Of a stretch of 51,308 nt of DNA, positions 8,477 to 16,890 are shown one piece after another. The position numbers were made by a program, and so were the translations under genes. Within the stretch, counting starts at the first letter, position 1. Every line of letters begins with the position of its first letter. The DNA is taken from the NCBI GenBank assembly GCA_011174795.1, contig DUEY01000016.1, positions 1 to 51,308 of the forward strand. The letters run 5' to 3'. Source of the DNA: Dehalococcoidia bacterium. GTDB taxonomy: Bacteria > Chloroflexota > Dehalococcoidia > SZUA-161. Below the pieces are notes generated by a model, which saw nothing but the letters and a program-made list of their open reading frames with translations, was not told the origin of the DNA and did no database searches.

Positions 8477-9784
8477 ATGGTGGAAGAAGAAAAGGAAATA
8501 CTGGGTCACAAGTTCAAGATGGTCGACAGGGGACTTGATGAGAGCGAGGTATACTCCTTCGTCGAGAGCCTGACGAATCAGTATGGCAACTTTAACGAGA
8601 AGCTTCAGCAAATCGATGCGGTGGTCGCCAAGCTCACAGAGCAGTTTGGCGACATTTCGAGAAAGCTGGATAAAGTGGATTTCTCCGGCCGAACGAACGG
8701 ACATACGGCGGAGGTCAATGGTAATAAGCCGAGCAGCCAGGATTTTGTTAGCACAAACGGTCACCGTGCCGAGGTTGACGGCGAAATGGAATATCTGAGT
8801 TCTCTGGCGAAGTTTGCCGAGAGAACTATAGTTGAGGCTGCTAAGCGGGCAAAGAGTATTGAGTGGGAAATAGAGACAAAGGCCAGAGCCAGGGCAGAGG
8901 AAATTATCGGGCGAGCTAAAGAGCAGGCCGGAGCAGGGGGTGGTGCGGCCGGTGCCGGTCTTGAGGCGGGTGCGAGGGAAAGAGCGGAGGAGATAATAGC
9001 GGCTGCACAACGTAAGGCTCAGGATATTATCAGAGTTGCCGAGTCTCAAGCCGGGGCAGCCGCATCATCCGCAGAGGCTGAGGAAATTCTTTCTGTGGCG
9101 AAGAAGAAGGCGGAGAAGAGCGCCAAGATAGCCCAGAAGGAAATTGAACAACTGATGTCCTCAGCGAAGAACAAAAAGCTGGGGGAGGATGAGGTAAGGG
9201 AGGCGTTTGAGAAGATACAGGGGAATCTCCAGTCGCTCGCTGAGGTCTTTGAGCAATCAGCGGAAGCTGCAACCGAGGAGAGGGTCGAAGCCCCTGAACC
9301 TGTTGAAGATAAAGTGGCTCCGGTAGAGGAAGAAGCGGTCGAGGAAGAGGCACCTGTCGAGGAGAAAGAGCCCGTCGAGGACGTAGTAGAGGAAGCTGAA
9401 GAGATCAAGCAGGAGGAGCCCCCTGAGGCTGTAGCTGAAGAGCCGCAGGAGCAGCCTCCAAAGAAGGCGAAGGGCGGAGCGGCTGGCACTGAATCATTCG
9501 AGGGTACTGTTGAATTGATACTGCCGCCTCCCGTAGGTTTGGATAGAATGCTGCAGCTGCATAAGAGTTTGAAACATACTCCTAATATAGATGTCTTGAA
9601 TCTGGGTGGCTCGGTGGATAAGGGTATAACGATCCGGGTGCTTCTGGAGACCCCGATACCGCTGCTGAAGGTAATTGCTGAGCTGCCGGAGATAAAGGAA
9701 GCCAGGGAAGAGGTGCCTGAGGGTGGTAAGGAGGCTGGTGGTGACGAGGCTTCCATGAGAAGAGTTCTCATAACCACCTGGTAA
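8477..9784 (+). CDS. DivIVA-like coiled-coil protein with unnamed C-terminal domain (paralogue 2)
   Basis: A 435-aa paralogue of the preceding gene. It opens with FKMVDRGLDESEVYSFV (about 13-29), closely matching paralogue 1 and the DivIVA signature. A long Ala/Glu-rich coiled coil spans about 115-250 and includes a Gly/Ala-rich insert. An acidic Glu/Pro/Val-rich linker (about 280-340) leads to the C-module starting FEGTVELILPPPVG. In the C-module both proteins share PPVG.D..LQLHK.L.H.P.I.VLNLG..DKGI.I...LE.P.PLL. The start ATG 8477 has only a weak upstream AGGA. No signal peptide or membrane helix is seen, so it is probably a cytoplasmic scaffold. Function unknown. Confidence 0.72.
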   Translation: MVEEEKEILGHKFKMVDRGLDESEVYSFVESLTNQYGNFNEKLQQIDAVVAKLTEQFGDISRKLDKVDFSGRTNGHTAEVNGNKPSSQDFVSTNGHRAEVDGEMEYLSSLAKFAERTIVEAAKRAKSIEWEIETKARARAEEIIGRAKEQAGAGGGAAGAGLEAGARERAEEIIAAAQRKAQDIIRVAESQAGAAASSAEAEEILSVAKKKAEKSAKIAQKEIEQLMSSAKNKKLGEDEVREAFEKIQGNLQSLAEVFEQSAEAATEERVEAPEPVEDKVAPVEEEAVEEEAPVEEKEPVEDVVEEAEEIKQEEPPEAVAEEPQEQPPKKAKGGAAGTESFEGTVELILPPPVGLDRMLQLHKSLKHTPNIDVLNLGGSVDKGITIRVLLETPIPLLKVIAELPEIKEAREEVPEGGKEAGGDEASMRRVLITTW

Positions 9785-9797
9785 AGAAGCCAGGTTC

Positions 9798-10643
9798 TTA
9801 GATATCGGCGCCCCCTCGCTCGATAGCCACGATGTTTTTAAACCTCTTTTGTTCTAAGTTGTGCTGCCATGGCGTTATCTGGGGTATGTTCGGCTTAATA
9901 AGCCTCTCCCTGAGAATTGTTGCCCGACCGTGAGCAGTCTCAGAGTTGCTAAGCGCCTCTCGAAACCTTTGCTGTGTTTCAGGCGGGGCATTGACTATTA
10001 CCCTTGCTAACACTGTTTTCTGGTTTGAGGTTAGGTCTACCAGCCTGGCGATTAGGTTCTCTTTGGGTTCTTCTGCCCGGTTCAGGATGGTGATAGCATG
10101 GTTTGTTTCATCTTGCAGCGCTCCCAGCACGTATACGGGGATATGGCGTTTCCGCTCGTTTAGTAGATTAATCTCCTCGATCCTGCGCTCGGCGAGCTTC
10201 ATGTGGAGGTTGGCCTTGGCGTCGTCTCCGAAGGTGAAAAAGGCTTGCACTTTCTCGGCAGCTGTTTTCAAGGGGTAAAGCGTGTCACCGGGAAGGCTGC
10301 TCGTAGATGCCGTTACTATACTCCCGCTGGCGATGAGAAGAACCAGGGCTAAGGAGAAGGCTACCGCCCACCGCCTCTGCCAGTGCCAGGACGGCAAGCG
10401 CCGCTTCTCCTCAATCTCTTCTTTCGTTGCTATTGTTGATAAAAGACGTGCCTTGGCTGCTTGCTTAAATGCAGGACGAGGCTTAACGGAGAAGATGTCA
10501 CTGGCGGAAAGAGCTGCTCTGAGTAGAGGCTCGAGCTCTTCACTGAGCGTGGGATAGCTTTCCAGGCATTTCTCGACTGTTTCACCCTTGAAGATGATGC
10601 GCTCGAGGCATATATCGAGAATGTCATTAAATTTTTTATTCAT
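9798..10643 (-). CDS. DUF5667-type membrane protein, probable anti-sigma factor
   Basis: 281 aa. The N-terminal cytoplasmic part contains LDICLERIIFKGETVEKCL and LEPLLRAAL, a pattern I associate with DUF5667 partners of ECF sigma factors. A single membrane helix (WAVAFSLALVLLIASGSI, about 94-112) is followed at once by the signature SLPGDTLYPLKTAAEKVQ. The remainder is a helical extracytoplasmic domain. Its start overlaps the sigma factor's stop by eight bases, implying translational coupling. In family terms it would hold the sigma factor at the membrane; this is inferred from context and topology, since no ZAS-type zinc motif (HxxxCxxC) is present. Confidence 0.8.
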   Translation of the reverse strand: MNKKFNDILDICLERIIFKGETVEKCLESYPTLSEELEPLLRAALSASDIFSVKPRPAFKQAAKARLLSTIATKEEIEEKRRLPSWHWQRRWAVAFSLALVLLIASGSIVTASTSSLPGDTLYPLKTAAEKVQAFFTFGDDAKANLHMKLAERRIEEINLLNERKRHIPVYVLGALQDETNHAITILNRAEEPKENLIARLVDLTSNQKTVLARVIVNAPPETQQRFREALSNSETAHGRATILRERLIKPNIPQITPWQHNLEQKRFKNIVAIERGGADI

Positions 10644-11262
10644 GGTTGCTCCAGCCGGAGAACTTTTTACGCAGTGCCACCAGGGCGCTGTGCTGCATGA
10701 CCTTCACCGCCCCTTGACTCTTGCCGAGCACCTTTGCTGTCTCTGCTATGGACAACCCGGCGGCAAAGCGCAGCTCAATAACTTCTCGCTGCGCCTTGGT
10801 TAGCTGCTCAACTGCCTGGATTAACTGCTGAATATCCGATTTCAATTCTGCCTTTTCCGCTGGGTCGACGGTTTCTCTCAGAGGCTGACTGTCCAGAGGT
10901 AATGTCCTCCTGGACTTATCGGTCCGCCAGTAATCTATAACAAGGTTTCGTGCGATGCGGAACAGCCAGGACGAAATGGGTGCTCCGCGCCATTTGAAGG
11001 AGGGGCCGGACTCAAGTGCCTTAAGAAATACCTGTTCGGTCAAGTCCTCCGCCTCCGTCTGGTTCTGTACCCTGAGGACTATATAACGGTAGACTTTGGC
11101 ACAATATTGTTCATAAAGCCAAGCCCATGCTTCGGGGTCCCGCCTTTTCAATCTCTGGGCCAGGGCTTTTTCGTCCTGCACCTGCGGCTTCTCCCCTGGT
11201 TTCGTTAACTGCAAGTATAAACCAGGGGAGGAGTGCAGGTAAACCATAGCTGGATAAGACAT
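10636..11262 (-). CDS. ECF-family RNA polymerase sigma factor
   Basis: 208 aa. Region 2 (about 45-110) includes WAWLYEQYCAKVYRYIVLRV, EDLTEQVFLKAL and the RIARNLVIDYWR core-binding/-10 recognition segment. Region 4 (about 135-200) includes LTKAQREVIELRFAAGLSIAETA, the helix-turn-helix that reads the -35. It follows the secreted repeat protein by 18 bases and overlaps the DUF5667 gene by eight, forming a three-gene minus-strand operon. The first 25 or so residues precede the conserved domain and may be over-annotated. The inducing signal is unknown. Confidence 0.92.
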   Translation of the reverse strand: MSYPAMVYLHSSPGLYLQLTKPGEKPQVQDEKALAQRLKRRDPEAWAWLYEQYCAKVYRYIVLRVQNQTEAEDLTEQVFLKALESGPSFKWRGAPISSWLFRIARNLVIDYWRTDKSRRTLPLDSQPLRETVDPAEKAELKSDIQQLIQAVEQLTKAQREVIELRFAAGLSIAETAKVLGKSQGAVKVMQHSALVALRKKFSGWSNHE

Positions 11263-11280
11263 CGACCTTGGCTCCAGCCT

Positions 11281-12213
11281 TTATTTCCAGGGAAGCAAGA
11301 CGCCGATGCGCTCTCCGAAGCGATGCTGTTGGAAAGGTTTTACTTCCAGGGGGCGCTCCTGCCACAGATTCCCAAGCCGCTGCCTGAGCTGGGGTAGCAT
11401 CTCTTGGATTGCAGGTGATTCGCTTGATACAATCGCGATCAACCTGGTACCCGGCACGTATTTATCCTTGGTTGCCACCAGGAGGTACTTGCCCGGCTCT
11501 GTAAAGACATGCTTCAGTTCCCCGTTGCCGTCGGTCAGGCCCAGGTAGGAGCTATAGCTATTCAGCTCATTCATCAGACTTGTCAGGTCTCCTGTAGCTG
11601 CTTCAGTAAATGCTTTCCCTAGTCCCTGACTGTATGCTGACGATAGGTCACAACCGTAACCGGGACACAGCGGTAGCGTGATGGCCCATACCTTGGCTTC
11701 GGACGCTGGTTCCTGGTTCAACCTGTTCTGGATAACCTGTATGGTAACGGTCTCGTTGGCATCCGCTCGCAGCGGTGCTCTGATGGTGAGTTTGCCGAGT
11801 ATATCAGGCTTCACGCTTAGATACGCCAGACCGGGGCCATATCCTTCGTATGTCGCGATGATCATGAACCTCCCCGGCATGCTGAAAGTGCAGGATACGG
11901 TACCGTCACCGAGGCTCTTGCCCAGAAACAGGCAGGAGTAGCCCGCTGCTGAGAACAAGCTGTTTCTGACGGTAGCGGGGTGACCCAGAGCCCATACACT
12001 TGCCCCTTCTACAGCCGCACCGCTTTCCCGCTCCGTCACGGTAATCGTTACCAGTTCGCCAACTTTGACATCCCGGGGCACTTTAACTGCCAGAACTGAA
12101 ATCTCTGGCTGCACAACGTCGGTATCCTCTTGGGCCGCAGCCACGGTGACGCTGGAGAGAGCTATTAATATCGCCAGCATTACCGCTCCCGTCTTCAATA
12201 ACGCCCTTGTCAT
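11281..12213 (-). CDS. secreted repeat protein with two carboxypeptidase-regulatory/Ig-like domains
   Basis: The ORF track starts at 12285, but ATG 12213 is preceded by AAGGAGGGC at ideal spacing and opens directly onto a signal peptide (MTRALLKTGAVMLAILIALSS ... AAAQ). The mature protein has two similar beta-rich repeats: VGELVTITVTERESGAAVEGASVWAL and, about 100 residues later, ANETVTIQVIQNRLNQEPASEAKVWAI. Both repeats then carry a FTEPGKYLLVATK / FSMPGRFMIIATY-like segment. This build is typical of surface adhesin or matrix proteins rather than enzymes. It is the first gene of the sigma/DUF5667 operon, so it may be the main target or the sensor partner of that system (inference). Exact family unknown. 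Confidence 0.75.
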   Translation of the reverse strand: MTRALLKTGAVMLAILIALSSVTVAAAQEDTDVVQPEISVLAVKVPRDVKVGELVTITVTERESGAAVEGASVWALGHPATVRNSLFSAAGYSCLFLGKSLGDGTVSCTFSMPGRFMIIATYEGYGPGLAYLSVKPDILGKLTIRAPLRADANETVTIQVIQNRLNQEPASEAKVWAITLPLCPGYGCDLSSAYSQGLGKAFTEAATGDLTSLMNELNSYSSYLGLTDGNGELKHVFTEPGKYLLVATKDKYVPGTRLIAIVSSESPAIQEMLPQLRQRLGNLWQERPLEVKPFQQHRFGERIGVLLPWK

Positions 12214-12386
12214 TTTCTCTGCCCTCCTTGCCTTGAATTTTGGTTTCTGTTTATTAAAACGATGAAAGGGGGAAAAGGTTAGCACCGCAGGGATAAATCA
12301 ACGGAATTTATAGGGCAGAGAGCAGCGATATGTCAAAGGTCGAGAGCGATTGACGGTGCTGGGGGGCGGTGTTATGATTAATTCGT

Positions 12387-12462
12387 GGCAGCGTAGCTCA
12401 GAGGCCAGAGCAGGGGACTCATAAGCCCATGGTCGCAGGTTCGAATCCTGCCGCTGCCACCA
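12387..12462 (+). tRNA. tRNA-Met (CAT anticodon)
   Basis: A 76-base cloverleaf. Acceptor GGCAGCG / CGCTGCC pairs perfectly; the D-stem is GCTC / GAGC; the anticodon loop is CTCATAA; the T-arm is GCAGG TTCGAAT CCTGC; CCA is encoded. The anticodon stem has imperfect outer and inner pairs (GGGGA / GCCCA). Its three G-C pairs mid-stem, the non-initiator acceptor end and the GGACTCATAAGCC context favour elongator Met. A lysidine-modified Ile tRNA also reads as CAT and cannot be excluded. The 267 bases that follow hold no convincing gene; the 64-aa ORF there has no recognisable features. Confidence 0.93.
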
Positions 12463-12729
12463 AGTCTGCACACTCCCCAGTCATCGAGCTATGTTTGTAC
12501 CTCTTTGTGCGTGCCTGGAAATCTTTTTTACACCAGACTTGTATTGCGGACTGATGGACTGTATCAGAGGCAATAAACACGTACATTGTTATGAGGAAGT
12601 CCGATTAATTAATGGGCATCACGGACTGCGGACTCCTGATGGAGGGGCTTTGGCATGGCGTATGGGAATAACCTCCGCTATTTAAAATGATTGCGACATA
12701 TGCTAAAATCAGTGCCATAAAGCTGGGTC

Positions 12730-15700
12730 ATGGTTTATTCGTTAGGTCTGGATATCGGCTCCGTCACCGTCAAGGTAGCGCTGGTTGCTGAGGACGGCAG
12801 GGCGGTCTATCTGGATGCTGAGAAAATCACCGCCAGCCCCAAAGCAGCGGTCGCCTCGCTGCTGTCGAGGCTCTCCGAGAAGTTTAACCTCAGTGAAATC
12901 ACGACAGCGGGCGTATCCGGCTCAGGCAGTATTACTATACCGAAGGAGCTGGACTGGGCTGAATACAGCAGCTCGCTGTCGATTGCCTCAGGGCTGCTGC
13001 ACTCCCATCCCGATGCGAAGACGATTGTACAGATTGGTGGCCAGAGCTCTTTCGTCATAGCGCTCGTGGATGGGCTTAAGAAACCGTGGCATGTAGTTTC
13101 AAACCCGCTCTGTGCCGCAGGCACCGGCAGGTTTCTTGAGCAGCAGGCATACCGTATTGGAATTAGCTTGGAAGATTTCGCCCGACTGGCGCTGGAGTGT
13201 GAAGGAAGCCCGCCTCGAATCGCCGCCAGGTGCAGTGTTTTCGCCAAGACCGACCTCATCCACCTGCAGCAAAAGGGTGTACCGATGTCGGCTATGCTCT
13301 ACGCCCTCTGTGAGAGTATAGCGAGGATGGTTGCCTCCCTGAAAAAGGGCGAATTTGAGGAGCCAATCTACTTCGTCGGCGGTGTTGCTGCCAACAGTGC
13401 GATTCTCAGGGCGCTCAATGAAACGCTCTCTGCCCGAAACGGCTCACCTGTTGACGTTATCATCCCTGAAAACTATCTCTATATCGAGGCTGTGGGTTCT
13501 GCTTTAATCTCCAGAGAATCAGGCAAGGTTTCGAAGGTGATTGTTCCAACGGAGGAGGATAGCAAGCAGCGATATTTTGTGATGCCCAAGTTGGAAAAGG
13601 TAATACAGCATGATGGCTGGGTAGCGCCGAAGATAGAGGGGCCATTTACCGGATATCTGGGGGTGGATATCGGCTCAACCAGTACAAAGGCAGTCATAGT
13701 TGATGAGTCAGGTACTGATGTTCTCGCCAAGAATTACCTTATGACAGCGGGAAGGCCCGTTGAGGCGATAAAGGAAGTCTTTCGCAATTTACTCAAAGAT
13801 GTCGGCGATAATGCCAGAATAGCGGGGGTGGGAGTTACCGGTTCAGGGAGATACCTTGTGGGCAGCTTTATCGGAGCAGACCTCATAAGGAACGAAATTA
13901 CTGCTCAGACGAGGGCGGCAATGGAGCTGGATCCCGAAGCGGACATTATTGAGATAGGAGGGCAGGACTCGAAGCTTGTCATCAAGAGAAACGGCGTTGT
14001 CGTTGATTATCAGATGAACAAGGCATGCGCGGCCGGAACAGGCAGCTTCATAGATGAGCTTGCCGAGCAGCTTGGCATACGTGTTCAAAACGGGGAGTTC
14101 GCCAATCTAGCGTTTGAAGCAGATCATACTATTGACCTCGGGTCGAGATGCGCTGCTTTCATGGGACAGGCAGTTGCCTCAGCTCAGCAGGAAGGTTTGC
14201 CGCTGGAGGTGATAACCGCCAGCCTTGCAAACTCTATTACGGCGAATTATCTCTCGAATATACTGGGGACGAGGAAATTAGGGGAAAGAGTTATATTGAC
14301 CGGAGCAGTATTTTACAATGATGCCGTTGTATCGGCGTTTAAGAGAGCGCTCGGCGAGAAGGAAATAATAGTACCTGAGCATAAAGAGGTGAGCGGGGCG
14401 ATAGGAGCCGCGCTCCTGGCCAGGGATGAAGCTGGTGGCAAGTCCTCCATGTTCAAAGGATTTCAAAGAGTAATCGATAGCGAATACAAGGTTTCCACCT
14501 TTACCTGCAAGCGGTGCGATAATAACTGCACTATAAGCAGGCTGGAGATACCCGGAGAGAGCCCCACGTTCTACGGCAGCAGGTGCGACCTCTTCGACAG
14601 CACGATAAGCCGTGAGAGGATGGAGACCGCTTTCGATGAACGTGAGAGGCTGCTGTTTAAGGATTACAGAGAGGGCGAAGGAACGGGGCCTACTGTGGGG
14701 ATTCCCAGAGCCTTGATGGTGTACGATTATGCCCCGTTACTTATCGGCTTCCTGAACGCGCTTGACGTAAAGGTTGTTTTATCCAGTAAAACCAACAACC
14801 AGATAATGCATAAGGCTGTCGAGTTGAGCTATTCCGATAGCTGTTTCCCTATCAAGCTGCTCCATGGACATGCAGCCAACCTTGCTAATGTAGACTACAT
14901 TCTGTACCCCTGCGTCATACGAATGGGGCTTAAGGAGGGTGACGAGAATCAAAAATATGCCTGCCCCTTGGTACAGGCATCGCCGTTTATTATCCGGCAG
15001 GCTCTTGATATCAGGAAGCGTCTCCTTATTCCGATAATTGACTTCAGCGGGGGCGACGATGAGGCGATAGATAATCTGGCAAACGTTGCGGTGGAGATGG
15101 GCTTCAGCAGGAAGCAGGGCAAGGAGGCTGCACGCTGTGGTATTAAAGCCCTGCGCAGGTTCGAAGCGGCACAGGTTGAGCTTGGGAAGAAGATAATGGC
15201 GCAGTTGCACCAAAGCGACCAGTTGGGTGTTGTTCTTTTTGCCAGGTCGTATATGTCACAGGATTCTGGGGCTAATCTGGGAATAGCCGAGAAGCTTGCT
15301 CAATTGGGCGTCGTGCCGATACCTCTCGACTTTTTACCGATTTCCTCGGTTAATATAGGTGAGTACTCAGACCGTCCGTACTGGTTTAACGAGAGCAAGC
15401 ACATAGCCGGTGCTGCCATAACTTTCAACGATTCGCAACTCTACGGGCTGGTTCTGACGAACTTCGGCTGCGGGCCGAACTCGTTTGTACTCAATATTGT
15501 CGAGGATATCATGGGCGACAAGCCGCTGGGCCAGTTGGAGATTGACGAGCATGCTGCTGAAGCCGGTATCGTTACCCGCCTTGAGGCATTCGTGGATACC
15601 ATCAGGGGATTCGCCTCCAGCAAAGCGAGGGAATCACTGCGTCGAGATGTGGATATACGACGGTTTGCATACACACGGTTCAATGAGAGCGAGATCGTGC

Positions 15701-16890
15701 TCCTGCCGAGCATGTGCAATCATGCAGAGGCGCTGGGTGCGGCGATGCGGGCATATGGCGTTGATGCAGTGGTACTTCCTGAGGCTGATAAGAGGAATCT
15801 CCTCTATAGCAGCAGGGTAACATCGGGCAAGGAGTGCTTGCCGTACCGGGTTACTCTGGGCGGTTTTATGAGGTATCTCTACGAGGAAAGGGACAGTACA
15901 GTCGACCTCCAGGATGTTGAGGGATTTATGGCTGGTGCGTACGGTCCGTGCCGCTTCGGTAAGTATGCAGTGGAGCAAATAAGGATACTTCGGGAGTTGG
16001 GCTTTGATTTCCCGATACGAACCACTGTTTCCAATAATGGCTATCACGATTGGAACCTCGGTCCTGGATTTGAGCGTCTGGCCTGGAGGGGCATCGTTGC
16101 CGTTGACTATCTGGAGAAGCTGCTCTGGCGCACACGCCCTTACGAGAAGACTGAGGGGGCGGCTGAGGCGCTCTTCGGGGAGTACCTGGCGAGGATAGCT
16201 AAACTTACTCGTAAGAGGGAGAGGCTCAACGAGGTCTTACATGAAGCGACTGATAGATTTAAGTCGTTAGTAGACCACACCGAGCCAAGGCGACCGCTGG
16301 TGGGGATAAACGGCGAGGTCTTTTTACGGTCTAACAGGTTCAGCAATTGCGACCTGGTTAAGGAGTGTGAGAAGGTGGGATTAGAGGTCATCGTCTCACC
16401 GCTCGGTGAATGGTTTAAGTATATAACACACAGGAATATCGAGGATGGCTTCAAGGACAGGAACCTCAGGAGAATTGTAACCGGGTACATTCGAAAATTC
16501 CTGCTGGATAAAGACGAGAATTCTCTGGCTGTGACTTTTAAGGGGGATGATTTCATTCAAGCTGTAGAGCCTACTGCCAGGGAGCTACTGCATTTATCAG
16601 GGCAGTACCTGTCTCCGAGATGTGGCAGCGAGGCTGTTCTTAGTATAGGAGCAGGCGTTGAATGGCTGGAGGACCCGAGATTTGAAGGTGTTATCTCTGT
16701 GATGCCGCATGGCTGCATGCCCGGTGGTATTGTGGCTGCAATGTCGGAGGAACTCAGCGCGAAGTATCATAAGCCGTGGATCAGTCTCACCTACGACGGC
16801 ATCATGGAGACCAATAACCTTGTAAAAATTAGCAATTTCGCTGAGGTTATCAGATACTGCAGCAAGGATAAACTGCGTTCAGCAACTTAA
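12730..16890 (+). CDS. giant 2-hydroxyacyl-CoA dehydratase activase-like fusion protein (BadF/HgdC + DUF2229 + HgdB-like)
   Basis: 1386 aa. Two ASKHA ATPase domains lie in tandem: LGLDIGSVTVKVALV (about 5-270) and YLGVDIGSTSTKAVIV (about 305-565). Each has CAAGTGxF and a later Cys (RCSVFAKT, RCAAFMGQ), the residues that hold the bridging [4Fe-4S] cluster in HgdC/FldI-type activators. A Cys-rich segment (CKRCDNNCTI) follows, then DUF2229 (VGIPRALMVYDYAPLLIGFL) and a C-terminal region resembling dehydratase component D. Activators of this family use ATP to push low-potential electrons into dehydratases or benzoyl-CoA reductases. Proteins of this size are known in anaerobes, but their substrate is unknown. 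No dehydratase subunits or ferredoxin lie nearby. The ribosome site is weak. Its stop overlaps recF by four bases. Confidence 0.9.
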   Translation: MVYSLGLDIGSVTVKVALVAEDGRAVYLDAEKITASPKAAVASLLSRLSEKFNLSEITTAGVSGSGSITIPKELDWAEYSSSLSIASGLLHSHPDAKTIVQIGGQSSFVIALVDGLKKPWHVVSNPLCAAGTGRFLEQQAYRIGISLEDFARLALECEGSPPRIAARCSVFAKTDLIHLQQKGVPMSAMLYALCESIARMVASLKKGEFEEPIYFVGGVAANSAILRALNETLSARNGSPVDVIIPENYLYIEAVGSALISRESGKVSKVIVPTEEDSKQRYFVMPKLEKVIQHDGWVAPKIEGPFTGYLGVDIGSTSTKAVIVDESGTDVLAKNYLMTAGRPVEAIKEVFRNLLKDVGDNARIAGVGVTGSGRYLVGSFIGADLIRNEITAQTRAAMELDPEADIIEIGGQDSKLVIKRNGVVVDYQMNKACAAGTGSFIDELAEQLGIRVQNGEFANLAFEADHTIDLGSRCAAFMGQAVASAQQEGLPLEVITASLANSITANYLSNILGTRKLGERVILTGAVFYNDAVVSAFKRALGEKEIIVPEHKEVSGAIGAALLARDEAGGKSSMFKGFQRVIDSEYKVSTFTCKRCDNNCTISRLEIPGESPTFYGSRCDLFDSTISRERMETAFDERERLLFKDYREGEGTGPTVGIPRALMVYDYAPLLIGFLNALDVKVVLSSKTNNQIMHKAVELSYSDSCFPIKLLHGHAANLANVDYILYPCVIRMGLKEGDENQKYACPLVQASPFIIRQALDIRKRLLIPIIDFSGGDDEAIDNLANVAVEMGFSRKQGKEAARCGIKALRRFEAAQVELGKKIMAQLHQSDQLGVVLFARSYMSQDSGANLGIAEKLAQLGVVPIPLDFLPISSVNIGEYSDRPYWFNESKHIAGAAITFNDSQLYGLVLTNFGCGPNSFVLNIVEDIMGDKPLGQLEIDEHAAEAGIVTRLEAFVDTIRGFASSKARESLRRDVDIRRFAYTRFNESEIVLLPSMCNHAEALGAAMRAYGVDAVVLPEADKRNLLYSSRVTSGKECLPYRVTLGGFMRYLYEERDSTVDLQDVEGFMAGAYGPCRFGKYAVEQIRILRELGFDFPIRTTVSNNGYHDWNLGPGFERLAWRGIVAVDYLEKLLWRTRPYEKTEGAAEALFGEYLARIAKLTRKRERLNEVLHEATDRFKSLVDHTEPRRPLVGINGEVFLRSNRFSNCDLVKECEKVGLEVIVSPLGEWFKYITHRNIEDGFKDRNLRRIVTGYIRKFLLDKDENSLAVTFKGDDFIQAVEPTARELLHLSGQYLSPRCGSEAVLSIGAGVEWLEDPRFEGVISVMPHGCMPGGIVAAMSEELSAKYHKPWISLTYDGIMETNNLVKISNFAEVIRYCSKDKLRSAT

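Noticed and set aside
8939-9061. Gly/Ala-rich segment in the second DivIVA-like gene as a frameshift or repeat expansion
   Set aside because: The frame is continuous and coiled-coil heptads resume after it; it looks like a flexible insert.
12387-12462. tRNA as an integration site for a mobile element
   Set aside because: No integrase gene and no repeat of the tRNA 3' end were found in the window.
12491-12685. 64-aa ORF after the tRNA
   Set aside because: No ribosome site, unusual residue mix (Cys, His and Trp scattered), and no conserved pattern; likely chance.
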